Below, piece by piece: positions 1-12,499 of a DNA stretch of 64,000 nt. Positions within the stretch are counted from its first letter, which is position 1. Every line of letters begins with the position of its first letter. The stretch lies in contig JAYKKM010000439.1 in assembly GCA_035772405.1 (NCBI GenBank), forward strand, positions 6,462,501 to 6,526,500. Direction: 5' to 3'. Below the pieces are notes generated by a model. It saw only the letters and a list, made by a program, of their open reading frames with translations, was not told the origin of the DNA and did no database searches. This DNA comes from Chrysogorgia sp. JL179-B06 (taxonomy: Eukaryota > Cnidaria > Anthozoa > Scleralcyonacea > Chrysogorgiidae). The translations under genes were made by a program, and so were the position numbers.

Positions 1-360
<360 letters not shown>

Positions 361-449
<89 letters not shown>
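361..449. repeat. (TA)n microsatellite
   Basis: Uninterrupted TA repeat between the SINE fragment and the MITE at 450. Confidence 0.97.
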
Positions 450-452
<3 letters not shown>

Positions 453-676
453 TGTAAAAACAGATTGGTTAAAACAACCAATTTCTTCGGTTGTCTCAGA
501 CTCATCAATTGACCAGTTTTTAATGGGTTGAAACAACCAATTTGTTGGTTGAAAAAGCCAAACTAAGGTCATTTTAACAAAAATATATGGTTATTTTAAC
601 CAGTCAAATTGGTTATATTCAAATTGAGTCTGAGACAACCTATCAAATTGGTTGTTTCAACCAATCCGTTTTTACA

Positions 677-679
<3 letters not shown>
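450..679. mobile_element. MITE with CACTGTAAAAAC termini
   Basis: A 230-bp element with terminal inverted repeats of about 21 bp (CACTGTAAAAACAGATTGG at left, its near-perfect complement at right). The inside is itself palindromic around TTGGTTGAAACAACCAA. It sits inside a TA repeat, so the target was TA, which suggests a Tc1/mariner-type mobiliser (inference). A related terminus occurs at 53083. Confidence 0.85.
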
Positions 680-754
<75 letters not shown>

Positions 755-756
755 TA
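680..756. repeat. (TA)n microsatellite
   Basis: TA repeat continuing the tract into which the MITE inserted. Confidence 0.95.
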
Positions 757-771
757 CAATATCTACAGACA

Positions 772-1303
772 CGTGTGCTCATCAGTGTAGCTTGGTACAA
801 TCTAGATATGGGCATGACAACTAATTACACCCAAGCGATTGCCGGTGACAACCGCTTGTGGGACAAAGCGGTCATGCGCACATCCAGAGAGCGTGAAGCG
901 GTGTAGGACCAGAGTGCTCAAACTACCACAAGGGTAGTGGGCGTCGCATTATCGCTAAAGGACACCTACCAACTTCACAGAATGCTCAACAACACCGAAG
1001 TGAAGGAGCGTAATAGTACAATATGCAGGCGCGGATTTAGAAGTTAGTCGCATAAATTAGATTTAGAATTTGCAATTCAAAATACCTGTGAATAACAATC
1101 CTATTGGATAGGTGTTTGTTCTGAATTATTCTTAAGAAAAGCATAACCAATAGGGTTGTTCATGAAGTGTCTAATTTATGCGACTAACTTCTAAATCCGC
1201 GCCTGATATGGCTACAGACACGTGTTTCGCTGTTCCACAGCTCATCAGTGTAGCTTGGTACAGTCTATAGATATGGGCATGACAACTAATTATACCCAAG
1301 CCG
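772..1303. repeat. Direct duplication around a MITE
   Basis: About 75 bp at 768-842 (ACAGACACGTGT ... CATGACAACTAATTA) recurs at 1212-1300 with a few changes and one short insertion. The two copies flank the MITE at 1026-1205. No coding potential is seen in between. Confidence 0.7.
1026..1205. mobile_element. 180-bp MITE, 5-bp TSD ATATG
   Basis: Terminal inverted repeats of about 36 bp (CAGGCGCGGATTTAGAAGTT at left, complement at right), flanked by the direct repeat ATATG at 1021-1025 and 1206-1210. It is non-coding. The CAGG start is hAT-like, but the duplication is 5 rather than 8 bp, so the superfamily is left open. Confidence 0.88.
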
Positions 1304-1689
1304 CGACCGTGACTGAATCAGAGAAATAGTTGGTAAACACCATTTAGATGTAGTCCTTTTTGAAGCCTTGCTGAACCGACTCGCTGCAGCAGTGTTTTAT
1401 CGGGCTGAAAACACTCGGCGCCTCTGCTGCTCGTGTTTTTAACTATGCATATAAAACATTTTGAAAATATATGTTCTAATTTGCTAAAAGCCAATTTTGG
1501 TATCAATTTAATAACCTCATTTCATAAGAAAACCCTTCGATTCCTCAATCCTGCTTTCATAAAGGTTATGTTGATAGGATATGGTGTTGACTTTGGATTT
1601 TCATCCAGCCCTTTTGGATGTTCATAAAATCGTTACAGGTCTTGGTTAAATTAAACTTGGTATTGTCACCAGTATCTTTTACAACCTTC
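1304..1689. other. No gene recognised
   Basis: Short open frames on both strands overlap each other, lack recognisable motifs and have no convincing splice context. Nothing else is seen. Confidence 0.5.
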
Positions 1690-2130
1690 AGTCTCAGTAG
1701 AAAAAGCCAAGGGAATGTTTTTTGTGTGGAAATATCACATCTGAAGTTGGTAATTTTGTAAAACTGGGTGCTATTTTTAATGGTAATGTTGACAAGCGAT
1801 CTTTCCACAGCAATCATTCCTTTGATTATGCTTCGTGTGAGGTTATTTATTTAATAACATCCAAACATGTGGTATATAAACAATATATAGGAAGCACCAT
1901 TACATCATTTTAAATCAGGTTCAATAAAAATAAAAGTTAAACAAGTATGGGAAGGGCCAGAGAGATATTTGTATAGGGAACATTTGTACGCTCATTTTTA
2001 AGAAGATGGCCATAAAGGTTTATGTGTACAGATAATTGATGTCAACAATGTAAGGTTCCAACTTGCAGAGAAGGTTTTTGGATTGAAAAATTGAATAGCT
2101 GTTTAACGCTGGGTCTGAACGCTTCGCAGA
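1690..2130 (+). pseudogene. GIY-YIG retroelement fragment (Penelope-like)
   Basis: Conceptual translation, with frame changes, contains SFHSNHSFDYASCEVIYLIT, then QYIGSTITSFR, and later EGFWIEKLNS. This is the order of the GIY-YIG endonuclease module at the C-terminus of Penelope-like elements and relatives (vYLItCk, qYvGsT, re.fWI.kL). Frameshifts and stops interrupt it, so it is a dead fragment. The reverse-transcriptase part is not seen nearby. The family call rests on motif order only. Confidence 0.55.
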
Positions 2131-2611
2131 TTTGATGAATATTTAAGTTAGCATTAACTTAATCAGTTATGTAAATCTACAAGTCTTGTTCACACGAGCT
2201 ACATGAGCACAAGATCAACACGAAAACAAAGCATGACTTCTCCCCTGGGACTTTCCAAGACAAAACAACGAGAATTTTTCCTTGTTTCGTCTTTTGTTCT
2301 GCTCTTGGATTATGCTTGGACCATGATATTATGTTTATGCTTATGATTATTCTTATGTCGCAGCTTGACTTCACTTCCTTTATCTTGGCTTTTGTTTTGT
2401 CCTTATCTTATGCTTATGCTCACGTGTATACAAACCAGGCTTTACGCTATAAAACGGAACTCTGTATTTTTATTTGTATTCGTATACCGAAATGTACGTA
2501 TGTATTTGTACTCAGAAAACTAATGTTATATTTGAAGTTTTATAATATTTTGACTTTGTGGTGAGCGAGCTTAAAATAAAAACTAAAACAATTCTATATA
2601 TTTCTTTATAG
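2131..2611. other. Intronic or intergenic DNA upstream of the first lipoxygenase exon seen
   Basis: No exon with lipoxygenase similarity was found here, although the exon at 2612 starts after a TTTATAG acceptor and so needs upstream exons. Those exons probably lie left of the window. Confidence 0.5.
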
Positions 2612-5600
2612 ATGATCGAAAACGGAGATGTTTTCTTGTTAGATTATCCGTTGATTGATAATATCCCAGACGTACCTGATATAGCTGACATACGTCCTTG
2701 GGACAAAAGAAAAATGAGACCAACAGTGAGTCCCATCGCTGTGTTTGTATCCGCGGAAGGAGACAGTGGATCGCGTGTATTGAAACCTGTGGCCATTCAG
2801 TTTGATTTAGATAACCGTGAGTAAATATAGTTTTTGGATTTTAGCACTTCTTTACTTTGAGGTATATTTATGACGTAGAATTAAGTCATACTCATATTTC
2901 ATTTTTGAATGAAGAGCTTCAGGAATCCTGTGCTAATATCTTGTAGTTTGATTGGCTACCCGACTGCGCAGTTTTTGCGATATTTGACCACTGTTACGGA
3001 ATCCTAAATGCTAAAATCGTTTGAATGTGATTTCGGTATATTTATAACTGGAAAATAAAAGCAATATTTGATTAAAATAAGCTAAAAATAACTTTATTAT
3101 ACAAAAATTCCCATTTCCTTTTCCAAAGAATATAGTTTTACTGACTCAATAACTCAAGTGTTTCGGCCTATAATTAAATAAAGCTGTTTTGTGTATTGCC
3201 ACGTTGTTTTATGAATAGCCACGTTGTTTTTGTGAATAGCCACGTTGTTTTGTGTATAGCCACGTACGTTGTTTTTGTGAATAGCCACGTTGGATAACAA
3301 ATGATGACCCACTAACCCTTGCTTGAACAACTCTGCTGAAATCTTACTTTAATGTATACTTTCTAGTGATCACCATGCTTAAATATATATTTTCCATAGC
3401 GCCATTACGTAAGATTCAAATTACTCTCACACTCATTTATTCATTGCATAATTATTAGTTTGCTTTTGTCAGATGCCCCTGTCAACTCGCCGTCCGATGG
3501 AGCGGGCTGGCTTCTCGCTAAAGAAGAAATCCAGCGTGCTGACTTCGTATATGTAGAGGTAGTCGAACATCTGTTAAAAGCGCATATCACGTTGGAACCA
3601 ATATGCGTTACAATTCACAGAACCTTGTCTACGTATCATCCATTACATGAAATATTCAAGTGGCACTGCATGGGAGTCTTTGTAACGAATAGTATTGGCC
3701 TACCCGTGATTTTTGGCAAAAACGAGTTCTTGCACATTTTGTCAGCAATGGGAAATACTGGAGGCCTTGAACTTATTAATAAAGCATATCCTGACGTAAC
3801 ATGGGCAGATACTGACTTTAAACAAAATCTTGAGGTACAGTTAGAATTTATATGTATTACTGCATAATTAATATATACGTTTTCAACAAAACAGTGCATC
3901 ATGACAAACTTGAAAAAATACTTGACCTGTGCAATGAATTCCAAAGGAAACACTTTAGTTAACTCATTTATTTAAATTTAGTCTTGATTATCCATTATGT
4001 TTGTTGAAAACATATATTAATTTATACCACATATTAATATGTATCAATGTCTAATATATATTAATAGTAATATTTGGCATTTCGCTCGATTAAACTACAT
4101 GTTCTAAGGAGTTGTCGAGTGTAGGAATATATATATAGGCTCTCGGCAACGGCCTCCGTAGCTCAGTGGTCAGAACACTACACTAGAATCGTAAGATCGC
4201 GGGTTCAATGGATGTTGCATTTTTCGCAACTGGTCCCGCTTTGGTCTTAAAATATATCATATTCCTACACTCGAAATTTTCCATCACAACAACTGCTTAG
4301 AATATGTAGTTTAATCGAGTGAAATGCCAAATATTAATTGTAATATACACAAATTTTCTCCCGGACTGTATATACAGAACTCGTGACTCGCCTCTTGGCA
4401 ACGGCCTCCGTACATGTAACTCATATAGGGTTCAATTCCAGCCGGATGGCCTGGATGTTACATTTTTCGCAACTGCTCCCGGTTTGGTCTTAAAATGTAT
4501 TTATTCCAACACTCGAAATTTTCCTTCACCACAACTCTATATAATAATACGTATCTTAGATGAGGTTTAACATGATACCGAGAATTGTTTTCTTGTTGAA
4601 AAATGTTATAAAAGAGTTTGCATTCAAAATTTGTGTTTATGGTTCTGCGAACGCAATTTTTATTTTCAGGCGACATACAAAATGACTAAACGACAGTACA
4701 AAATCGAGATAGAGTAATAAATGCATTATAATTATAGATACATGAATATAGCTATATGTAAATAGGTATAGAGTTAGAATTACAGTACATATAGTCATAG
4801 CAAATACGTGAGTTCCTCAAATTAAAAATTTCTATAATTGTAAATTTATTATACAATAGTGCTTGTGAGACGAATTTTATTGCATGCTTATTGACTGAGA
4901 ATTAATGATCAAAATAATAACATTCTTCAAGGAAATATATCTCTCATATCACAGTTGCATGGCGTTGGGGTTTCTCCAACTAAGGCGTAGGTCAAACGTC
5001 GAACTTCACATGTGCCGAACTCAATGCAGATAAGCTTAAACAAAAGACTACTCTCATTTGCATTGAGTTCGGCACATGTGAAGTTCGACGTTTGACCTAG
5101 GTCTAATTGTACTCGAATATTATATTAACCTTTGACTTAAAATTAAATTAGCTAGACCATTCACTGTTTCGGCTGGAAATTTTAAAGTTTTTGAATATTA
5201 GATTTTATGAATAATCACAAACTGGCGAAATCAATGAAATATAAATATTTAATTGGAAACGATGTATTGTCATATATTTATTCAAAAATTTTGAACACCA
5301 TTTTTAACATATAAACTCACATACTTTATATCTTCTTTCATAGAAACGAGGAGTCGACGATGTGGAAAAATTACCATACTTTCCTTACAGAGATGATGGT
5401 TTGCTTATTTGGAACGTAATAGGAGATTTTGCAGAGGAATACGTTAATTTGTAAGCATATATCCACGATTTTACCAACTTTGCATTAGTAACCTCCCTAT
5501 CCGCCGTCCAAAGGAATATCGCCTTATTAAATATTCGTATAGTGTGACGAACGAAAATTGACGAACAATGTGACGCACGTGCATGGTACTCACGAAAGTA

Positions 5601-8600
5601 ATTAGCGGTAACGCATGCATTACGAATATGGTACACACACAAGTAATTAGTTTTTGATTCTGTACTGGTACTGCATAGAATTACTAACATCCAACATCAG
5701 CAACGCTTTATGAATACTGTACAGGTTTTCATTCGAAAACATACTAGTTTTCTGTGCCGTTAGGACAAGCAGAGAAGCGACCTTTTTTAATCTTCTTTCT
5801 TTATTTTACGGATACAACAGGTTAGACCATGGCGACACATCGGTTTGGGAGTTTGGGCTACATCTCCCCACTGTCAAAATGAGTTTATGAGTTTAAATGG
5901 CTTACAGTTTTTAATTATTTATTACAGTAATCAGCATTAATTAAATTATTACATTAATCAGCATTCCTGATGATGACTTCAACCTATAGTCGAAACGTTG
6001 AATTCTCAGTAATTGGCATATCATATTCCTATTTTGTGTTTAGATACTACGAAGATGACGAATCCGTTACGAAAGACAACGAGTTGCAAAGCTTTGCTAA
6101 TGAGTTATCTGACCAAGGAGGATCGGATGGTGGACAGGGAATGGTGAGAAAAATTAACCTTATTTATTATTCCTTGACCGTAAGGAAGCCATAGATATAG
6201 GAGGCATAGATTGCGGACACGGCTAGTACAGCAGGCAAGATCAAGACCAGAATAAAGCAAGTCACTTTACACGACTTTAACTAAAAACTAACTGATAAAA
6301 ATCGTTTCATACCTGTCTGAACGCTCTAAAACGTTAGCACAATCGGAAAAAATTATGAATTTCGCAATGTTCGAGTTTTGGATGACTGGTTCAATATCCA
6401 TTCAGAGACTTGTTGCTTTCATTTCAAGCGTTTATCTTAAAGGGATAAGGCAATACAAATTATTTTCGCCTTTCTTATAAACAAACGGTCATACGAGGGT
6501 AATCCAAGTGAACAAAACGACTCTTGTGCAAAACATCATCCCTAATTTCTACAAATAAAAATCTTGTTATCCGCCATCTTGTTTTAATACCTTACCTAAT
6601 TAACATGACGTCACAAGCAGGGTAAACTTGATGAAACTTTGCTTTCTGGTACCTGAATTTATGTGGTATACACACCTATACACGTGAAATTATGCTGACT
6701 AAAATTTTCACTTTACCCTGCTTGTGACGTCATACGCATATCGAAACATTATCCAAGATGGCGGCTCATGGTGTAAATCAGTAATGTCTTTTGTCGACAT
6801 TAGTGATGTTGTTTTGCACAAGAGTCGTTTCGTTTACTTGGATTACCCTCGTATTACCGTTTGTTTATCAGAAAGGCAAAAATAATTTTCATTGCCATAT
6901 CCCTTTAATATAACCTAAACTTGTTGTATAAATACTTCTGTGTTAGGGCTGTTGTTAAATCTTTGCCGATATTTGCGAAAATAAAAACACCACCCTAGAG
7001 CTGGTGAATTGTTGTGATTGTCACCCAAAATTCACAAAAATGCTCCTTTTCTATTATTTCGAAGTAGTAATTTTCCAGGAGAAGCACCCAGGATGTGTCT
7101 TCATTCTCCATCTTGGAGTGCCCGTTTGAGCCGTCATCTTGGAGCTCCATAGTGGCGCGCTATCAAACCATGCGAGTCATGGTACTAGTGCACAATCGCC
7201 TATATCTATGAGGCAGGCACACTGATCTTACAAGCAGTATCGATTCCAGGACTTTTGCGTGTTTCGGTGATTATGATTCGTTCATTGTGATGTATTATAA
7301 TATTCATTAACACAATATAATATAATATATCACAACTCGAGAATCAAATGTTCTGTAATGTACGCTATTTTAATTTATTGTAATGTATTGTAATGTATAC
7401 GTAATGCTTTGTAATGCTTTGCCTTATTCTTTGGTCAGTGTCTTGTATCAACATTGTAATGTACTGTGTTGTGGTGTAATGTAATGCATTACAATGTTTG
7501 AATATATGTAATGGAGTTCTTAATCAAGCGTGCGGAACGGGTTCCATTCTCGTTCCAAACGAGGTCGGAACGAGTTCCGAACGAGGCCAAATCGTGACCA
7601 AATCGGCCCCGCTTCGGCGATCTTCGCTGTTTTCCGAACGATAATCGTTAATCGAATAAACTCTACTTCGGCCTGTATTAACACATTGGGGTCATTTAAA
7701 CGGTAGAAAACTGCGCAAACTCTACGTCTGTTAAACTGGATATAAATGGCGAACTAAATAGGCTTTCTTACCATGTAATTTGACAACATGCTCCTCGAAA
7801 TTCATCTTTGCTCGTCGAATTCATCGAACTTCCAGCGCCGAGCGGCTTAACTATTGTTTTGATGTCTGATATAGTTCTTTACGGAACACATCGCTTCACG
7901 ACATGCAATGATGCAAAGCGAAGCGGAAGCTAACTTGAGGCAGCGAGTATCAAAGTTCGTATATAAACGACATACAGTTATTTCAGTATTTTTCTAGACT
8001 AGTATGAAATAATATATTTATAGATAAACTTAGGACCGTAGCACTTTGAAAATATTCATGCATCAATCGTCAACGATTGAACGTGACAACGGCGAAGACT
8101 TTCCGTGATACTCTTTATTTACTCTCCCGTCTAACGATATGATTTTGAATAGCGTTGAAACTGAAAGCCTTCATTATAAACTTGGGTAAAACCACCTTTC
8201 ATAGGACGGCAATTTAATGTACTTTCTCCTTTAATCTCGTTTAATAAACCATATACCGCAAGCACTGCAACAACGATTTTAGTTTTGACAATTGCCAATT
8301 GGCTGAAGTCGGAGATTAACGAAGCTAAATCAAAATTTCCGACGAACGTTTTAACCGAAGCCACAATGGCGTTCCGAACGCGTTTGGAACGAGTTCCGAA
8401 CGCGTTTGGAACGAGTTCCGAACGCGAACGCAGTGTTAGGTTATTTTTGAGCAGTACTGTATGAACTATCAATGTATGAACTATCAAATTTCTAATTAAT
8501 TTGAAGGCAGCGAGTTGTAGTGTTGATACTCACACTTCGCTATCTGTTTGAGAGGCTTATTCAAGCACGAGCTAAAGGTTTTCTGTTCAATTTCAGTATA

Positions 8601-11600
8601 AAGGTTTCCCTGCAGCGATTAACACAAAGGAAGAGGTCATAGATATTGTGAAACGAATAGTGTTTATCCCGGTTCAACATCACGCTGTGAATTATCCTGT
8701 AGCGTATTATGGAGCATTTGCACCAAACATGCCAACGAAACTTTATGATGATCCACGAGTTCCAAATGGAACATTTGGATTCCACAGTTTGCCACAATCG
8801 AACATTGCTACAGTAAGCGCTCTTTTCCAGTTTTAAAAGTGTCCATATCAGGAGCAGTAGCAGTAGCAAAGACAGCAGTAGCAGTAGTAGCAGTAGCAGC
8901 AGTAGCAGTAGCAAGAGCAGTAGCAAGAGCAGTAGTAGTAGTAGTAGTAGTAGTAGTATAGTAGTATATAGTTAAGCATTTTCTTGTATGTTATATCTTT
9001 CCATAAGTTAAGTCTTAAGTTAGTCCCGTCAACTTGTATTATTGTTTGAAATAAATAGTAGTAGCAGTAGCAGTAGCAGTAGCAGTAGCAGTAGCAGTAG
9101 CAGTAGCAGTAGCAGTAGTAGTAGTAGTAGCAGTAGCAGTAGCAGTGGTAGTAGTAGTAGCAGTAGCAGTAGCAGTGGTAGTAGCAGTAGCAGTAGCAGT
9201 AGCAGTAGCAGTAGCAGTAGCAGTGGTAGTAGCAGTAGCAGTAGCAGTAGCAGTACCAGTAGCAGTAGTAGCAGCAGCAGTAAAGGTTTGCAGAAATGGA
9301 AGTAGTAGTAGTACTACATCGGTGGTACCTTAGTTTTTCGAAAAGCATTAATAACCGCACGCTTATTTTACGAAATATTCATAATACCACAAGCTCATAA
9401 CACGAGAATAGGGATAATTTGCTAAACACGGGTTATTTTTCATTTTTAACGAAAAATGTTATTTCGTTTCAATAAAACTTGTAAAATTCATTAATAATTC
9501 ACGAAGAAATTCAAAAGAAATTAATATTTAATCAGGATCTTTAACCCAGGATAAAACATTGATTAATAAAAATCAATGTTTTATCAATGTTAACTTGCTG
9601 ATTAATAAAACATCAATTGAGATTTTTCGGAGTTAAAATAATTTGTTTGTACCGTTTCTACAACTTCCAAACAAAGTATATACTCATTTTACAAGTTCGT
9701 TAAAACATTCGCGGCCGATGTATATGGGCAGTTACTTTGTAACTGTAAACATCGGCCGCTCATGTTTTAACAACTACTTCAAGAAATTTTATACATTACA
9801 AAATTGTTAAATGAAAGTAGAAAAGCGTTGTTTGTTAATAGGGAGATTAAGATTCACGTTTGAAGGTTACGGAGAACGGCATAATTATTTTTGATAGTAT
9901 ACTGTAGTTTTCACTACCACTATAGCTCGTTCTCCTCATTATACAGCCACTAACTAGTTTTACTTCCACTAACTCGTTTTAATTCCACTAACTCGTTTTA
10001 ATTTCACTAACTCGTTTTAATTTCACTAACTCGTTTTACTGCCACTAACTCGTTTTACTGCCACTAACTAGTTTTACTTCAACTAACTCGTTTTAATTCC
10101 ACTAACTCGTTTTACTTCCACTAACTCGTTCTACTTCCACAAACTCGTTCTACTTCCACTAACTCGTTTTACTTCCACTAACTTGTTTTACTTCCACCAA
10201 CTCGTTTCACTTCCACTAACTCGTTTTACTTCCAGCAACCCGTTTTACTTCCACTAACTCGTTTTACTTCCACTAACTCGTTTTACTTCCACTAACTCCT
10301 TCTACTTCCACTAACTAGTTTTACTTCCACTAACTCCTTCTACTGCCACTAACTAGTTTTACTTCAACTAACTCGTTTTACTTCCACTTACTCGTTTTAC
10401 TTCCACTAACTCGTTATCCTTCCAATAACTTGTTTTACTTCCACTAAATTGTTTTACTTCCACTAACTCGTTTTACTTCCACTAACTCGTTTTACTTCCA
10501 CTAGCTCGTTTTACTTCCACCAACTCGTTTTACTTCCACTAACTCGTTTTACTTCCACTTACTCGTTTTACTTCCACTAACTCGTTATCCTTCCAATAAC
10601 TTGTTTTACTTCCACTAAATTGTTTTGCTTCCACTAACTCGTTTTACTTCCACTAACTCGTTTTACTTCCACTAGCTCGTTTTACTTCCACCAACTCGTT
10701 TTACTTCCACTAACTCGTTTTACTTCCACTTACTCGTTTTACTTCCACTTACTCGTTTTACTTCCACTAGCTCGTTTTACTGCCACTAGCTCGTTTTACT
10801 TCCACTAGCTCGTTTTACTTCCACTAGCTCGTTTTACTTCCACTAGCTCGTTTTACTTCCACCAACTCGTTTTACTTCCACTAGCTCGTTTTACTTCCAC
10901 TTACTCGTTTTACTTCCACTAGCTCGTTTTACTGCCACTACTCGTTTTACTTCCACTAACTCCTTCTACTTCCACTAACTGGTCTTACTTCCACTAACTC
11001 GTTTTACTTCCACTAACTCGTTTTACTTCTACTAACTCGTTTTACTTCCACTTACTCGTTTTACTTCCACTTACTCGTTCTACTTCCACTAACTCGTTTT
11101 ACTTCCACTAACTCGTTTTACTTCCACTAACTCGTTCTACTTCCACTAACTCGTTTTACTTTCACTAACTCGTTTTACTGCCACTAACTCCATCTACTGC
11201 CACTAACTAGTTTTACTTCCACTAACTCGTTTTACTTCCACTAACTCGTTTTACTTCCACTAACTGGTTTTACTTGCACTAACTCGTTTTATTTGCACTA
11301 ACTCGTCTTACTTCCACGAACTCATTTTACTTCCACACTGCCACTAACTCGTTTTACTTCCACTAACTCGTTTTACTATACCACTAGCTCGTTTTACTTC
11401 CACTAGCTCGTTTTACTTCCACTAACTCGTTTTACTTCCACTAACTCGTTCTTCTTTCACTAACTCGTTTTACTTACACTAACTCGTTTTGCTTCCAGTA
11501 ACTCGTTCTACTTCTACTAACTCGTTCTACTTCCACTAACTCGTTTTACTGACACTAATTCGTTTTACCGACACTTGATCGTTTTACTGCCAATAACTCG

Positions 11601-12005
11601 TTTTAACGTCGTTAGGCTTTTTAACGTGAATTGTTAAACTAGTACCAATTTTTATGCCATTAGTCAATAAATAATATGAAAAGTTGATTGAAATTTTTTG
11701 TTACTTAATAGCCACACTAATTAATATATATTCAATTGTTGACTCGTCCTTATTTATCCACAAATTTCTAGTACCAAGATTCTCTTAGCATGACCTTGGG
11801 ATCCATGCGCTATGACCAATTCTTTGACTACGGGGACAAGTTGAAAGACGATCGCGCAAAGGTGGTCGTTCAGAAATACAACACGACATTAATGGTAAAC
11901 GTAAACGCTGAGATTACTGATCGTAATAACGAGCGACTGGAATCTGGATTTCTGTCATACCCTTATTTCCTACCACCATGGATGCCAAACAGTATTCACA
12001 CTTAA
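2612..12005 (+). CDS. Lipoxygenase, 3' half (six exons)
   Basis: Lipoxygenases oxygenate polyunsaturated fatty acids at a non-haem iron. Exons read as 2612-2816, 3473-3834, 5344-5450, 6044-6143, 8597-8812 and 11772-12005; all joins keep frame and use GT/AG sites. Exon 1 holds the [13 protein letters not shown] region. Exon 2 has EHLLKAH, giving the first two iron-ligand histidines in the usual H-x4-H spacing, then [13 protein letters not shown]. Exon 5 has [10 protein letters not shown], supplying the third His and the Asn ligand. The last exon ends [14 protein letters not shown], the family C-terminus, whose terminal carboxylate binds iron; here the last residue is Thr rather than the usual Ile. 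The PLAT domain and the start of the catalytic domain lie upstream of the window. No stop or frameshift is seen, so the gene may be functional. Large introns hold mobile elements and satellites. Confidence 0.92.
3186..3296. repeat. Minisatellite, ~22-bp unit, five copies
   Basis: Repeats of GTGAATAGCCACGTTGTTTT with small variations lie in the first lipoxygenase intron of the window. Confidence 0.85.
4064..4545. mobile_element. Cluster of decayed tRNA-derived SINE copies
   Basis: A reverse fragment of the SINE end (4064-4130) is followed by a + copy (about 4137-4335) with A box GTAGCTCAGTGGTCAGA and B-box-like GGGTTCAATGG, then a second, more damaged + copy (about 4375-4545). Divergence from the copies near 19 kb and 39 kb marks these as older. 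They lie in a lipoxygenase intron. Confidence 0.8.
4988..5099. mobile_element. Fold-back element, perfect 41-bp arms
   Basis: The left arm 4988-5028 (TAGGTCAAACGTCGAACTTC ...) and right arm 5059-5099 are exact complements around a 30-bp spacer. This is a MITE-like or palindromic element in a lipoxygenase intron. Perfect arms imply recent origin or ongoing gene conversion. Confidence 0.85.
6441..6904. mobile_element. 464-bp MITE with TTAA target duplication
   Basis: TTAA occurs at 6437-6440 and 6905-6908. Termini are AGGGATAAGGCAATA at left and its near complement at right. The arms extend about 110 bp with a second internal inverted pair around TGACGTCACAAGCAGGGTAA. TTAA targets are typical of piggyBac-type transposases, which would have to act in trans since the element has no ORF. 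It lies in the intron before the His/Asn-ligand exon of the lipoxygenase gene. Confidence 0.87.
6909..8596. other. Lipoxygenase intron, no gene
   Basis: It contains degenerate TGTAATG repeats (about 7350-7510), a GTTCCGAACGAG-type direct and inverted repeat (7530-7590), and the 22-bp unit TTTGGAACGAGTTCCGAACG repeated twice near 8378-8422. No exon is recognised. Confidence 0.55.
8850..9290. repeat. CAG/TAG trinucleotide and hexanucleotide tract
   Basis: Two blocks (8850-8957 and 9055-9290) of AGTAGC and AGTAGT units are separated by about 100 bp of ordinary sequence. The poly-Ser, poly-Val and Cys/Tyr frames they create are artefacts of repetition. Intronic in the lipoxygenase gene. Confidence 0.95.
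9554..9771. repeat. Two short inverted repeats
   Basis: AAAACATTGATT with its complement forms a hairpin at about 9554-9583. A second fold-back spans 9699-9771 (GTTAAAACAT, then GCGGCCGATGT, with complementary right arm). Both are non-coding and MITE-like. Confidence 0.7.
9946..11605. repeat. 19-bp minisatellite array, ~87 copies
   Basis: The unit is CCACTAACTCGTTTTACTT, with frequent variants (CTAGCTCG, CTTACTCG, CTAGTTTT). It fills the end of the last lipoxygenase intron. Part of it is organised as a higher-order repeat: the diagnostic variant TCGTTATCCTTCCAATAAC recurs at 10411 and 10582, 171 bp or nine units apart, followed by the same series of variants. Confidence 0.95.
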
Positions 12006-12145
12006 GATTTTCTTTGGATTTACTTTAGATGTTATTCGAAAGCACTTGTTTGCAAGTTCGAATTAAAACCTAGCACTATATGCACTTATTGCAGAAAGAA
12101 CGCTTGTTACGTTTGTGACGTGTAAAACTCTGTCTTAGAACTCTT

Positions 12146-12151
12146 AATAAA
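12146..12151 (+). promoter_or_regulatory. Poly(A) signal of the lipoxygenase gene
   Basis: AATAAA lies 141 bp after the lipoxygenase stop codon, the first canonical signal downstream of it. The assignment is positional. Confidence 0.55.
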
Positions 12152-12357
12152 TCTGGTTCATTTGGGCCCCAGTTGCACTTTTTTTCATGTTTTTTCATGT
12201 TTTTTCACGAATATTGTTTGTTTATATTTTATATAAACAGCAAATGTCGGATCTGTTTTTAATCGAAAAATAATTCGACGTAGTTGATCACCAGACAGTG
12301 TTTATAGCGGAATTTCAGCACCTCTTCGTATGGTGTTTGTTGATTGGCTAAGAGATA

Positions 12358-12475
12358 ATCTAGGGGTTAGGATTTTGGTTAGTTATTATGGATATAGTTT
12401 AGGGTTAGTTAGAGTGAGGGTTGGGATTTATTAGGGTTACGATTGGGGTTTTGTTAGGGTTTAGTTTGGCTTCTA
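12358..12475 (+). repeat. Degenerate interstitial telomere-like repeats
   Basis: GGGGTTAGGATTTTGG, TTTAGGGTTAG, ATTAGGGTTACG and TTAGGGTTTAG follow each other, i.e. decayed TTAGGG units. Similar short stretches occur at 45509-45531, 55241-55285, 55655-55692, 62465-62515 and 62870-62935. Confidence 0.7.
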
Positions 12476-12499
12476 AGGTTCCTGGTTGGTTGTGGTTGA

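Noticed and set aside
4181..4260. Possible functional tRNA genes in the SINE heads
   Set aside because: A and B boxes are present, but the anticodon stems and acceptor mismatches, the fused tails and the dispersed copies identify SINEs and not tRNA genes.
9042..9360. Poly-Ser, poly-Val and Cys/Tyr-rich frames
   Set aside because: Pure products of the CAG/TAG repeat in a lipoxygenase intron.
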